A stretch of DNA of 64,000 nucleotides. It comes from Staphylococcus durrellii. GTDB lineage: Bacteria > Bacillota > Bacilli > Staphylococcales > Staphylococcaceae. Below are positions 53,785-62,065 of the stretch, one piece after another. The stretch spans positions 558,001-622,000 of the forward strand of contig NZ_JADIIO010000001.1 of NCBI RefSeq assembly GCF_015594545.1, in the 5' to 3' direction. Position numbers and translations under genes: made by a program. The notes below the pieces were generated by a model. That model worked only from the letters and a program-made list of their open reading frames with translations. It ran no database searches and was not told the origin of the DNA. The first letter of the stretch is position 1, and each line of letters begins with the position of its first letter.

Positions 53785-55098
53785 ATGAAAAAGACGCAAA
53801 AAGGTAGTGTGTGGGCATTATCTCCATTGGTGTTATTTGTCTTACTTTTTTTAGGTGTAGGGTTAGTTACTGGTGATTTTACAACAATGCCTCTTAACGT
53901 TGCTATAGTGATTGCCTCAATATTTGGCTTGCTATTATATAGGAAAGAACCATTTACAAAAAAAGTCGAGGTATTTACTAAAGGTGCAGGTCATTCAAAT
54001 ATTGTATTAATGATGATAATCTTTATTTTGGCAGGTGCATTTTCTCAAACTACAGAAGACATGGGTGGTGTTAAATCGACTGTTAATCTGGGCTTGACGT
54101 TAATACCAGAAAATTTATTGATTGTCGGACTATTTATTATTTGTATGTTTGTTTCTATATCTATGGGTACTTCTGTAGGTACAGTGGCAGCTATCGCCCC
54201 GGTAGGATTTGGATTGAGCCAAGCAACAGACGTTCCTACTGCATTAACGATGGCTACTGTAGTTGGTGGTGCAATGTTTGGCGATAATTTATCGATGATT
54301 TCTGATACGACTATTGCTGCCGTACGTACACAAAAGACTAAGATGAGCGATAAATTTAAAGTTAATTTTAAAATTGTCTTACCAGGTGCTATTCTTACAA
54401 TTATTGTATTGTGGTTTATGACGCATGGTACACATATAGACAGTACGAAAAATTATGACTTTAATATTATTAAAGTCATCCCTTATTTATTAGTATTAAT
54501 ATTAGCGCTTGTGGGTGTTAATGTAATACTTGTATTGATTGGTGGTACAGTGTTATCGGCGATTATAGGTTTAATAGATGGCTCATTTAATTGGACACAG
54601 CTATTAAAATCGATTTCTAAAGGTATCACAGGTATGGAAGATATTGCTATGATAGCTTTATTAATAGGGGGACTGGTAGCGCTGATTGAATATTATGGCG
54701 GTATTGCTTGGTTGCTAAATTTCATTAGAAGCAAAGTGAAATCTAAAAGAGATGCTGAGTTTGGTATCGCTGGGCTTGTAAGTGTTGCCGATATTGCTAC
54801 AGCAAATAATACGATATCAATTTTAATGGCTGGCACATTAGCAAAAGATATTTCAGATGAATTTGATGTAGATCCTAGAAAATCAGCTAGCATTTTAGAT
54901 ATTTTTGCTAGTTGTTTCCAAGGTTTTGTTCCATACAGCCCTCAATTAATCGCTGCAGCAGGTGTAGCTAATTTATCGCCAATTGCATTAATGGGTTATA
55001 GTTTTTATCCTATTTTGTTAGGTATCTGTGGTTTAATAGCTATATTTTTCAAATTACCGAAATTGAACCATAAAAATCAAAATAAAACAGTTCATTAA
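53785..55098 (+). CDS. NhaC-type Na+/H+ antiporter family protein (paralogue 2)
   Basis: A 437-residue paralogue of the protein at 32078-33406. It shares TKGAGHSN near the start, ISMGTSVGTVAAIAPVGFG, MFGDNLSMISDTTIAAVRTQ, YYGGIAWLL and ADIATANNTISILMAGTLAKDI. Cargo is unknown: cation, dicarboxylate or basic amino acid. ATG 53785 is preceded by AGGAGAG and, directly before that, by a hairpin with a long T-run, which suggests conditional read-through. Confidence 0.85.
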   Translation: MKKTQKGSVWALSPLVLFVLLFLGVGLVTGDFTTMPLNVAIVIASIFGLLLYRKEPFTKKVEVFTKGAGHSNIVLMMIIFILAGAFSQTTEDMGGVKSTVNLGLTLIPENLLIVGLFIICMFVSISMGTSVGTVAAIAPVGFGLSQATDVPTALTMATVVGGAMFGDNLSMISDTTIAAVRTQKTKMSDKFKVNFKIVLPGAILTIIVLWFMTHGTHIDSTKNYDFNIIKVIPYLLVLILALVGVNVILVLIGGTVLSAIIGLIDGSFNWTQLLKSISKGITGMEDIAMIALLIGGLVALIEYYGGIAWLLNFIRSKVKSKRDAEFGIAGLVSVADIATANNTISILMAGTLAKDISDEFDVDPRKSASILDIFASCFQGFVPYSPQLIAAAGVANLSPIALMGYSFYPILLGICGLIAIFFKLPKLNHKNQNKTVH

Positions 55099-55274
55099 TA
55101 TCAAAAGGTAGCATTAATTTGTTTATGTGAATAATCTTTAAGTATATTGACTATCGTTAAGATTGACCATAAAATTTATTAAACAAGTATAATTTATATA
55201 ATTAAAGTAATAATTGTTTAGGATATTCACATAATAGGTTAATATTAAGATAAGAGAGAAAGTAGGTGACGAAT

Positions 55275-55787
55275 ATGGCCAAATATAATGTAGAAAATGA
55301 CAACGTAAATGTACGCCTAGAAAGGTTATTTAAATCTTCTCCAGAGCTGTTATACCGTGCGTGGACCGATGAAAGCATACTTAAACGCTGGTTTATGACT
55401 TCAGAAAGAACGAACCAACTTATTAATATTGATGCCCAAGAACAAGGTTCTTATGAAATTATAGATATACGCAAAGGAAAAGAGAATAAAGTTCAAGGCC
55501 AATTTGAGTCATTAATAGAAAATGCATACATTGAAATGACAATAAGTATGCCTGAAATTAGTGAGACTGAAGATAAAATAACTATAGAAATTTTTGAAAG
55601 AGAAGCCGGTATTACGCAGATGATATTTACTTATAATGCTGTGGTTCCTAAAGAAAGAAGACTTTCGAATTTAGAATATAAGCAACAGAAAAAAGAATAT
55701 CATGATTCAACTGCTCATGGTTTCGAAACAATGTTCGATAAATTACAGCAAGTCGTTGCCGATGAACGTGAAAATGGCTCAAATTAA
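55275..55787 (+). CDS. SRPBCC (AHSA1-like) domain protein
   Basis: A 170-residue START/Bet v1-fold protein. Seen: the AHSA1-type opening VRLERLFKSSPELLYRAWTDESILKRWFM and a hydrophobic-cavity beta sheet ending in a long C-terminal helix (HGFETMFDKLQQVV). Such proteins bind lipophilic ligands or act as Hsp90-like co-factors; function unknown. The start ATG 55275 follows AGGTGA, and a GTG three codons earlier lies within the site. Confidence 0.82.
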   Translation: MAKYNVENDNVNVRLERLFKSSPELLYRAWTDESILKRWFMTSERTNQLINIDAQEQGSYEIIDIRKGKENKVQGQFESLIENAYIEMTISMPEISETEDKITIEIFEREAGITQMIFTYNAVVPKERRLSNLEYKQQKKEYHDSTAHGFETMFDKLQQVVADERENGSN

Positions 55788-55802
55788 TTAAATAAGTAAT
55801 AA

Positions 55803-55846
55803 ACAAAAGCTAGGCTGAAATAAAATTTCAGCCTAGCTTTTTTATA
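55803..55846. terminator. Bidirectional terminator
   Basis: AAAAGCTAGGCTGAAAT / ATTTCAGCCTAGCTTTT, 17-bp stem with a 3-nt loop, then T-run (55805-55846). Confidence 0.93.
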
Positions 55847-56600
55847 TATGACCGAATTCGATTCGTTCGTTGAATTTTCTTACAACGGTTTCAAAAAAGA
55901 TGTGATAGCTAATGAAACTGGAATAGTCAGTACCATCATGTAAATAGAATGTATTACTAGAAACATAAACGTTATAGTTAGCTTTTTGAGCTAGGTTATT
56001 ATCTTTTAAAGTTGTGACTGATATAAAATATTGCTGTTTTAGCTGTAATGCGTTCGTAATTTCATTAATTTGATAGGATTCACCAGATAAAGAAATAATA
56101 AAGAATAAATCTTGAGGTGTCGACTTATTTAATATCATTTTTAGCTCATGGACATCGTGTAGAACTATTATATTTTTATGGATTGTTAATAATACACGTT
56201 GTGCTTCTTGAGCGACGTTCAATTGCGCTAACCCAGTACCATAAAGATAAATTGTATCTGCCTCTAATAATTTATCAGTGATTAAATTGTAATCAATTCG
56301 TTCTAAGTAGGCGAATGTATTTTTTATTTCTTGCTGAAATCCTTCGATTGAATCAGAAGGAAGTTGTTGAACTTGTTCGGTTTCGAATTTTAAGTATGAT
56401 TTAAAATCACTATACCCATCAAATCCTAATTTTTTAGTGAAGCGATGAATTGAAGCATTTGAAGCATGTGTATGTGACGCGAGTTCTTGTATTTTCATTG
56501 ATTTGCATGCGTGAATATGTGTGTTTATGTATTGAGCGATGTGTAAATCATTATCATTAAGTTTATCAAAATTGTTATTTAGCCGTTCATCTAGAAACAA
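55842..56600 (-). CDS. RpiR/MurR family regulator of the PTS gene
   Basis: A 252-residue regulator. The N-terminal HTH_6 (about 1-80, with IQELASHTHASNASIHRFTKKLG) is followed by a SIS sugar-phosphate-binding domain with YLYGTGLAQLN and ISLSGESYQI. I place the start at a TTG (56600): AGAGGTG is 5-6 nt upstream, and it gives the usual FLDERLN-type N-terminus. The frame stays open 22 codons further up, but without a ribosome site. It is divergent from an alpha-glucoside PTS gene, as in S. aureus, so it likely senses a phosphorylated glucoside. Confidence 0.87.
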   Translation of the reverse strand: MFLDERLNNNFDKLNDNDLHIAQYINTHIHACKSMKIQELASHTHASNASIHRFTKKLGFDGYSDFKSYLKFETEQVQQLPSDSIEGFQQEIKNTFAYLERIDYNLITDKLLEADTIYLYGTGLAQLNVAQEAQRVLLTIHKNIIVLHDVHELKMILNKSTPQDLFFIISLSGESYQINEITNALQLKQQYFISVTTLKDNNLAQKANYNVYVSSNTFYLHDGTDYSSFISYHIFFETVVRKFNERIEFGHI

Positions 56601-56694
56601 ATTAACACCTCTTTTACTTGAAAATATTTTCGCTTTTTGAAAATATAATCTGATTATACAAAACATTTCAAAATGCCGTCAAACTGTTGTTTAA

Positions 56695-56709
56695 ATGTAA
56701 GCGTTTACT
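56695..56709 (+). promoter_or_regulatory. cre site upstream of glvC
   Basis: ATGTAAGCGTTTACT, a full match to WTGNAANCGNWNNCW, about 90 bp before the PTS gene. Confidence 0.8.
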
Positions 56710-56799
56710 ATAACATGTGGTTAAGTAAAAAATTGAATGATCCATTAGCTATTAAGCAGTAATACGTTCAATTTTCATTAAATGTATTGGGGTGTATAT

Positions 56800-58392
56800 A
56801 TGAATACAATTAAAAGATTTGGTAGCGCAATGATTGTACCCGTACTTATGTTTGCATTCTTCGGTATAGTTTTAGGGTTAGCGACTTTATTCAAGAACCC
56901 TGCTATAATGGGAAGCATTGCAGATAATGGTACGATTTGGACTAAAGTTTGGACTGTAGTTGAATCTGGTGGGTGGACTATTTTCAATCATATGGAAATT
57001 GTTTTCGTAGTCGGTTTACCGATTTCTCTTGCTAAAAAAGCATCAAGTCATGCCACTTTAGCTGCTTTAATGGGATATTTAATGTTCAATACGTTCATCA
57101 ATGCGATATTAACGCAATGGCCACATACCTTTGGCGCGAACTTTAACAAAGGGGTAGAAAATGTTACAGGTTTAAAATCTATTGCAGGTATTGATACGTT
57201 AGATACAAATATCTTAGGTGCCATTATTATTTCGAGTATTGTGACTTGGATACATAATAGATATTACAGTAAAAAGTTACCGGAAATGCTAGGTATTTTC
57301 CAAGGGTTAACATTTGTAGTAACAATTTCGTTTTTTGTAATGTTACCAATTGCCTTGATTACTTGTATCGTATGGCCTACGGTACAGGATGCCATTTCTT
57401 CGCTTCAAGGTTTTATTATAGGTTCCGGTTATGTAGGCGTTTGGTTGTATCACTTCTTAGAAAGAGTGCTCATACCGACTGGCTTACATCACTTTATATA
57501 TGCACCAGTTGAAGTCGGACCAGTAGTAGTCAATGATGGTCTTAAAGCTGAATGGTTTAAACATGTAAATGAGTTTGCAAATAGTACTAAACCATTAAAG
57601 GATCAATTTCATTATGGCTTTATGTTACAAGGTAATGGGAAGGTATTTGGTGCAATCGGTATTGCACTGGCTATGTATTCAACAACGCCTAAAGAAAATA
57701 AGAAAAAAGTTGCTGCACTATTAATACCAGCAACGCTTACTGCAGCAGTTGTAGGTATAACTGAACCTTTAGAATTTACATTTTTATTTATAGCACCATA
57801 TTTATTCGTTATTCACGCTATATTATCGGCTACAATGGATACTGTAATGTATGGCTTTGGATTAGTAGGTAACTTCGGTGGTGGATTAATTGATTTCTTT
57901 GCTACTAACTGGATACCTTTAGGACAAAATCATTGGATGACATATCTTATACAAATTATCATTGGTTTAATATTTACAGGTATTTATTTTGTCGTTTTCA
58001 GATTTTTAATCTTGAAATTTAATATACCTTTACCAGGGCGTAAAAAAGAAGAAGATGAAGAAAATGTTAAACTTTATAGTAAAGATGACTATAAAGAAAG
58101 TAAAGGTGAAGCGACTGCATCGGCTTCTTCATCTACAGGTGATGAATATGAAGATAAAGCAATCTATTATTTAAATGGATTGGGCGGCGCTGAAAATATT
58201 AAAGATGTAACTAATTGTGCGACGAGACTTCGTTTAACCGTTAATGATCCAGAAAAAGTCGAGGGTAATGATTACTTTATTCATAATCAACAAGCTCATG
58301 GATTAGTTAAAAGTGGGAAAAATGTACAAGTTATAGTCGGTATGTCTGTGCCACAGGTTAGAGAGGCTTTTGAAGGTTTGTTGAATAAATAA
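56800..58392 (+). CDS. glvC: PTS transporter subunit IIBC, alpha-glucoside type
   Basis: A 530-residue fused permease. The IIC domain (about 1-420) contains GLHHFIYAPVEVGP and GITEPLEFTFLFIAPYLF. It is joined by an acidic Ser-rich linker to a IIB domain with the phospho-cysteine in VTNCATRLRLTVND. It transports and phosphorylates a glucoside such as maltose or arbutin. There is no IIA domain and no 6-phospho-glucosidase nearby, so IIA must come from another PTS protein. The start is ATG 56800 behind GGGGTG. Control by the divergent RpiR protein and by CcpA is likely. Confidence 0.92.
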   Translation: MNTIKRFGSAMIVPVLMFAFFGIVLGLATLFKNPAIMGSIADNGTIWTKVWTVVESGGWTIFNHMEIVFVVGLPISLAKKASSHATLAALMGYLMFNTFINAILTQWPHTFGANFNKGVENVTGLKSIAGIDTLDTNILGAIIISSIVTWIHNRYYSKKLPEMLGIFQGLTFVVTISFFVMLPIALITCIVWPTVQDAISSLQGFIIGSGYVGVWLYHFLERVLIPTGLHHFIYAPVEVGPVVVNDGLKAEWFKHVNEFANSTKPLKDQFHYGFMLQGNGKVFGAIGIALAMYSTTPKENKKKVAALLIPATLTAAVVGITEPLEFTFLFIAPYLFVIHAILSATMDTVMYGFGLVGNFGGGLIDFFATNWIPLGQNHWMTYLIQIIIGLIFTGIYFVVFRFLILKFNIPLPGRKKEEDEENVKLYSKDDYKESKGEATASASSSTGDEYEDKAIYYLNGLGGAENIKDVTNCATRLRLTVNDPEKVEGNDYFIHNQQAHGLVKSGKNVQVIVGMSVPQVREAFEGLLNK

Positions 58393-58410
58393 TAATTTAT
58401 ACAGCGATAA

Positions 58411-58460
58411 TAAAAAGCACGTGTTAAGTGATGTTAATCATCTTAGCGCGTGCTTTAATT
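58411..58460. terminator. Terminator after glvC
   Basis: AAAAGCACGTGTTAAGTGATG pairs imperfectly with CATCTTAGCGCGTGCTTT, then AATTT. It also faces the convergent hypothetical gene. Confidence 0.8.
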
Positions 58461-58485
58461 TAAATTAATATACTCATAAGTGTAA

Positions 58486-59022
58486 TTAAGATATACGTTC
58501 TTTACGAATATTGGCTAGCTTAGGACAATATTCTGCTTTAAGTATATCTACATTTTTTGTTGCTAAATGGAAGATAAGCTTAGCAAAAGTAGTTACCGAA
58601 CAATTAACATTAATTGTACTTTTAGATAGTGTATATACGATAGACTCAGAAGTTGCAAGCATGTTTATTATGTCGATAATTTTATCTTTAATAAAAGCAT
58701 CGCTTAGACCATCTATGTAAATTTCAAATCGTTTAGATGCTTTTGGTAGTTGTTCTGAATCAATAAGTGAAACAATATTAGAAGATTTAATTACTTGATA
58801 AAGCGTGTAGTTATTAAAGCTTAAATAACTTAATAAGAAAGGTAATTGCTGTTTTGGTAAAGTGATTTCCAAAGCATATATCTGATTGTACTTTGAAAAT
58901 GAGTAGCTTATTGAGCTACAAAATTTAATTTGACGACATAATTTTAAGAGCTGTTTACGGTTTTTACGTTTATTTAAACCACCAATATTTAAAATAAACG
59001 TTTCTGTTTTATCAATAAACAT
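58486..59022 (-). CDS. Hypothetical protein
   Basis: A 178-residue soluble protein with no family I recognise. The N-terminal third is basic (NKRKNRKQLLKLCRQIKFC), and the rest is mixed alpha/beta with many Ile, Leu and Ser. It contains four Cys in no metal-binding pattern. GGGAGGA is correctly spaced before the ATG, and the codon choice resembles its neighbours, so I take it as a real gene. It is convergent with glvC and divergent from the BASS transporter. Confidence 0.65.
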   Translation of the reverse strand: MFIDKTETFILNIGGLNKRKNRKQLLKLCRQIKFCSSISYSFSKYNQIYALEITLPKQQLPFLLSYLSFNNYTLYQVIKSSNIVSLIDSEQLPKASKRFEIYIDGLSDAFIKDKIIDIINMLATSESIVYTLSKSTINVNCSVTTFAKLIFHLATKNVDILKAEYCPKLANIRKERIS

Positions 59023-59193
59023 CTGAGTCCTCCCATTCTATAAAGTAAATTTTAGCGTTATTTTGTCGCTGTTAATGTTAGGCATTGTCTAAATCTATTA
59101 AATTGTACCACTCTTTTTTTGAAATAGCACTAGGTCTTTGGAATGAAGTCGCGGCATTTTTACAATTAAAAAAATAAATACAAAAATCTTTAG

Positions 59194-59208
59194 AATTTTC
59201 TGAAAATA
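59194..59208 (+). promoter_or_regulatory. CodY box upstream of BASS transporter
   Basis: AATTTTCTGAAAATA matches 14 of 15 positions of the CodY consensus AATTTTCWGAAAATT. It lies 66-80 bp before the start codon. Confidence 0.75.
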
Positions 59209-59273
59209 CATTGAGGTCAGTACTAAAGTGTGATACATTTTTCTTTATTACGAGATTGAGGAAGTGTTTAAAG

Positions 59274-60188
59274 ATGTTAACAAAAGTAAGTAGATTTGCA
59301 ACAAACACATTCTTATTGTGGATGTTAGTCGCAGCTGTTATTGGGTTTATTTTTCCAAATGAATTAGCACAAATAAGTAAATATGTGCCATATTTATTAG
59401 GCATCGTGATGATTGGTATGGGATTAACAATTGATCCTAAAGACTTTAAAATTATTTTTCAAGCGCCACGTTCTGTTATTATTGGCGTTATTTTACAGTT
59501 TACGATTATGCCCATCGTAGCCTTTGTCATCGCCAAGGTCTTTCAATTGCCGCCTGAGATTGCTATAGGAGTTATTTTAGTTGGGTGTTGCCCGGGTGGA
59601 ACTTCAAGTAATGTTATGAGTTATTTAGCAAAAGCAAACGTTGCACTTTCAGTGGCAATTACTAGTGTTTCTACGTTATTAGCGCCTATAGTAACACCGG
59701 CCTTAATTTTCTTGTTTGCCAACCAATGGTTGAAAGTTTCTTTTGGTAGTATGTTATGGTCAGTGGTGCAAGTAGTATTAATTCCAATCATCATTGGTTT
59801 TATTTTACAAAAAGTATTTAAAAACTTTGCAACTAAATCTGCTACTGCATTGCCTATCGTATCGGTAATAGCTATTTCATTAATTTTGTCTTCTGTAGTA
59901 GGGGGAAGTAAATCTCAAATATTACAAACAGGTTTATTAATTTTTGCAGTAGTCATTCTACATAATGTAATAGGTTATACTTTAGGCTATATGTTAGCTA
60001 AACTACTAAAACTAGAACGAGCTGATAAAAAAGCCGTGTCTATTGAAGTTGGTATGCAAAATTCAGGGTTAGCTGTCTCATTAGCTACAGTGCATTTTAA
60101 TCCGTTGGCCGCTGTACCTGGAGCGGTGTTCAGTTTAGTACATAATATTACGGGACCGATACTTGCTAGATATTGGGCTAAAAGATAA
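59274..60188 (+). CDS. Bile acid:sodium symporter (BASS) family transporter, YocS-like
   Basis: A 304-residue protein with about 10 spans. Seen: the PNELAQISKYVPYLLGIVMIGMGLT start, VGCCPGGTSSNVMSYLAKANVALSVAITS (the discontinuous-helix Na+ site region) and the second crossing SIEVGMQNSGLAVSLA, all diagnostic of BASS proteins. Bacterial members move organic anions such as keto acids or pantoate-like compounds with Na+. The nearby CodY box suggests induction when branched-chain amino acids or GTP run low. GAGGAAG precedes the chosen ATG at 59274. Confidence 0.9.
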   Translation: MLTKVSRFATNTFLLWMLVAAVIGFIFPNELAQISKYVPYLLGIVMIGMGLTIDPKDFKIIFQAPRSVIIGVILQFTIMPIVAFVIAKVFQLPPEIAIGVILVGCCPGGTSSNVMSYLAKANVALSVAITSVSTLLAPIVTPALIFLFANQWLKVSFGSMLWSVVQVVLIPIIIGFILQKVFKNFATKSATALPIVSVIAISLILSSVVGGSKSQILQTGLLIFAVVILHNVIGYTLGYMLAKLLKLERADKKAVSIEVGMQNSGLAVSLATVHFNPLAAVPGAVFSLVHNITGPILARYWAKR

Positions 60189-60194
60189 TAACAT

Positions 60195-60232
60195 TTAAAA
60201 CTGAGATACATGATGTGTCTCAGTTTCTTTAT
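60195..60232 (+). terminator. Terminator of BASS transporter gene
   Basis: AAACTGAGATACA / TGTCTCAGTTT with one mismatch (60198-60226), then CTTT. Confidence 0.75.
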
Positions 60233-60316
60233 GACTTTTAAAATTATAATATGATAAAATGTGAGGTAATTAATTGAATTAAAATTTATAATAACAACAA
60301 AGTACGGGGGATATTG

Positions 60317-60952
60317 ATGTATAAAGCAGTAGTATTTGATTTTGATGGCACAATTATTGATACAGAGAAGCATTTATATGAAATAATTAATAAGCATTTA
60401 ATTGACCATAACCATCAGCCAATGTCGTTAGAATTTTATACCGATTCGATAGGTGGAGCGGCTGAAGATTTACACCAGTTTTTAGAAGATAAATTAGGCA
60501 AGGAACAAAAAGAACAAATGTATATAGAACATCATAAAACAAGTAAAAATTTACCAATATTTGATGAGGTAAAGGCATTAATGGAGTATTTAAAAAAACG
60601 CCACATTCCAATGGCTATAGCAACCAGTAGTTATCGAACTTCTATTGAACCTACATTTAAAAAATTAGGATTAGAAAATTATATTGATGCAGTCATAGGT
60701 AGGGAAGATGTAAGTGAAGTTAAACCTAATCCTGAACTTTATTTAAAGGCAGTACAAGCATTAAATTATAATCCTGCTAATTGTCTTGCAATTGAAGATT
60801 CTGTTAACGGTGCGACGGCAGCTATAAACGCAGGACTTGATGTTATTGTAAATACAAATGCGATGACTGAAAAACAAAATTTTGCCAATATCGCTTATGT
60901 AAGTAAAGATGTTGATAGTGAAAGTATTATTGCTAAATATTTTGAATCATAG
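60317..60952 (+). CDS. HAD family hydrolase (beta-phosphoglucomutase / phosphatase-like)
   Basis: A 211-residue HAD-IA enzyme. Motif I DFDGT (8-12) is followed by a helical cap, motif II AIATSSYR, motif III Lys in KPNPELYLKAV and motif IV EDSVNG. The cap and sequence resemble YvdM/YhcW-type phosphatases and beta-phosphoglucomutase; either is possible. CGGGGGA stands before the ATG at 60317. The small membrane-protein gene follows after 20 bp. Confidence 0.87.
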   Translation: MYKAVVFDFDGTIIDTEKHLYEIINKHLIDHNHQPMSLEFYTDSIGGAAEDLHQFLEDKLGKEQKEQMYIEHHKTSKNLPIFDEVKALMEYLKKRHIPMAIATSSYRTSIEPTFKKLGLENYIDAVIGREDVSEVKPNPELYLKAVQALNYNPANCLAIEDSVNGATAAINAGLDVIVNTNAMTEKQNFANIAYVSKDVDSESIIAKYFES

Positions 60953-60972
60953 AAAGTGAATAGGTACATGAC

Positions 60973-61164
60973 ATGTCTATATATTTAATATTATTCTTTT
61001 TAGCTGGTCCAGTTATTTTAGCTATAGGTAATCTTGTATTGGGCCCAATTTTTAATAAGAGAATACCTTTTAGAATTCAAGTAAGGTCATTTATAGTGAG
61101 TAGCGTAATTTATTTAATTTGTGCGGGTCTGTTATATCATTTCTTTTTATCCAGTAAGTTCTAA
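60973..61164 (+). CDS. Small two-helix membrane protein
   Basis: A 63-residue protein with two hydrophobic helices (about 3-27 and 38-59) joined by a basic loop with FNKRIPFRIQVR. No known family. It begins 20 bp after the HAD gene with a modest AGGT ribosome site and ends before a strong terminator, consistent with a two-gene operon. Confidence 0.6.
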   Translation: MSIYLILFFLAGPVILAIGNLVLGPIFNKRIPFRIQVRSFIVSSVIYLICAGLLYHFFLSSKF

Positions 61165-61170
61165 CATAAC

Positions 61171-61222
61171 AATAAAACAGATGATTACCTATGTTATTCA
61201 AGGCAATCATCTGTTTTTTATT
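61171..61222. terminator. Bidirectional terminator
   Basis: AAAACAGATGATTACCT / AGGCAATCATCTGTTTT with small mismatches near the loop, then T-run. Confidence 0.88.
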
Positions 61223-61233
61223 TTAGTAGTTAA

Positions 61234-61419
61234 TTATTTAAGAAATTGAAAAAGTAAAGTTGCAATAACTAAAACAAGTAAAATTGCATCAATGCCTATC
61301 ATAATATTGAAGCGAGTGCTTTTTTGACCAGCTAATTTATTCTTTTTAGCAGCTCTAATATTTGGTATTAAGCTAACCAACAATAAAATTATAATAACTA
61401 CGCCTAGGAAGATAGTCAT
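61234..61419 (-). CDS. Small two-helix membrane protein (coupled pair, second gene)
   Basis: A 61-residue protein: helix (2-20), basic loop NIRAAKKNKLAGQKSTR, helix (40-60). Its ATG overlaps the stop of the upstream 119-residue gene as ATGA, the classic translational coupling, which strongly supports it being real. Function unknown. Confidence 0.75.
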   Translation of the reverse strand: MTIFLGVVIIILLLVSLIPNIRAAKKNKLAGQKSTRFNIMIGIDAILLVLVIATLLFQFLK

Positions 61420-61775
61420 TTAGGGCCACCTCCTTGTTTATTCTTATCGATATACACCCATATATAGCCTGCTATAATGCCAAAAACAAGTCCGACAATA
61501 ATAGCTATTTTCATTGCTGATACAATACCACCAATAATGATACAAATAAGCATCGCAATGGGAATCGTCGTTCCAAATTTGTATTTAAGATCAGGTGTAT
61601 GCATCATAGCAAATAAAGTAAAGTATAGTACGCCTAATACGAACGCTGCTAAAATAGATTTGCCAACGAGGTACGGAACATTTTTATCATGTTGACCAAA
61701 ATAATTAAGTATAAAAAACAAGATACCGAAAATTATTGTTATTGTAATTGTGCGTCGTAATAAATTTTTATTCAT
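61416..61775 (-). CDS. Four-helix membrane protein of unknown function
   Basis: A 119-residue protein with a basic start (MNKNLLRRT), four hydrophobic helices and a Lys/Gly-rich tail (KNKQGGGPK). AAGGAG is 6 nt before the ATG. It is coupled to the following 61-residue membrane protein, so the two may form a small complex. No family recognised. Confidence 0.75.
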   Translation of the reverse strand: MNKNLLRRTITITIIFGILFFILNYFGQHDKNVPYLVGKSILAAFVLGVLYFTLFAMMHTPDLKYKFGTTIPIAMLICIIIGGIVSAMKIAIIVGLVFGIIAGYIWVYIDKNKQGGGPK

Positions 61776-61951
61776 AGCGAACTCCTTTATGTAAATATAA
61801 GGAAAATTATAGCATATAGTTTTATTTTATTATAATAAGAATATAATGGCACGCTAAAGTAACTTACCATTAAGCAATATGATATTTGAAATTAACAAGA
61901 AAATACTTTTTGCAATTTTATTGAAAATATCATAAAATGTACAATGGGTTT

Positions 61952-61965
61952 TGAAAGCCCTTACA
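61952..61965 (+). promoter_or_regulatory. cre-like site upstream of amino-acid permease
   Basis: TGAAAGCCCTTACA. One mismatch from cre (C for the G of CG), about 100 bp before the permease start and 35-50 bp before a TATAAT at 62001. Confidence 0.45.
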
Positions 61966-62065
61966 TTATGAAAAGTGTATTTTTCATTAAATATTTATTG
62001 TATAATAATAAGATATAACATTATTAATGTCGTTTATTTTCGAGAGAGAGATGGGGTTAGGTTAA

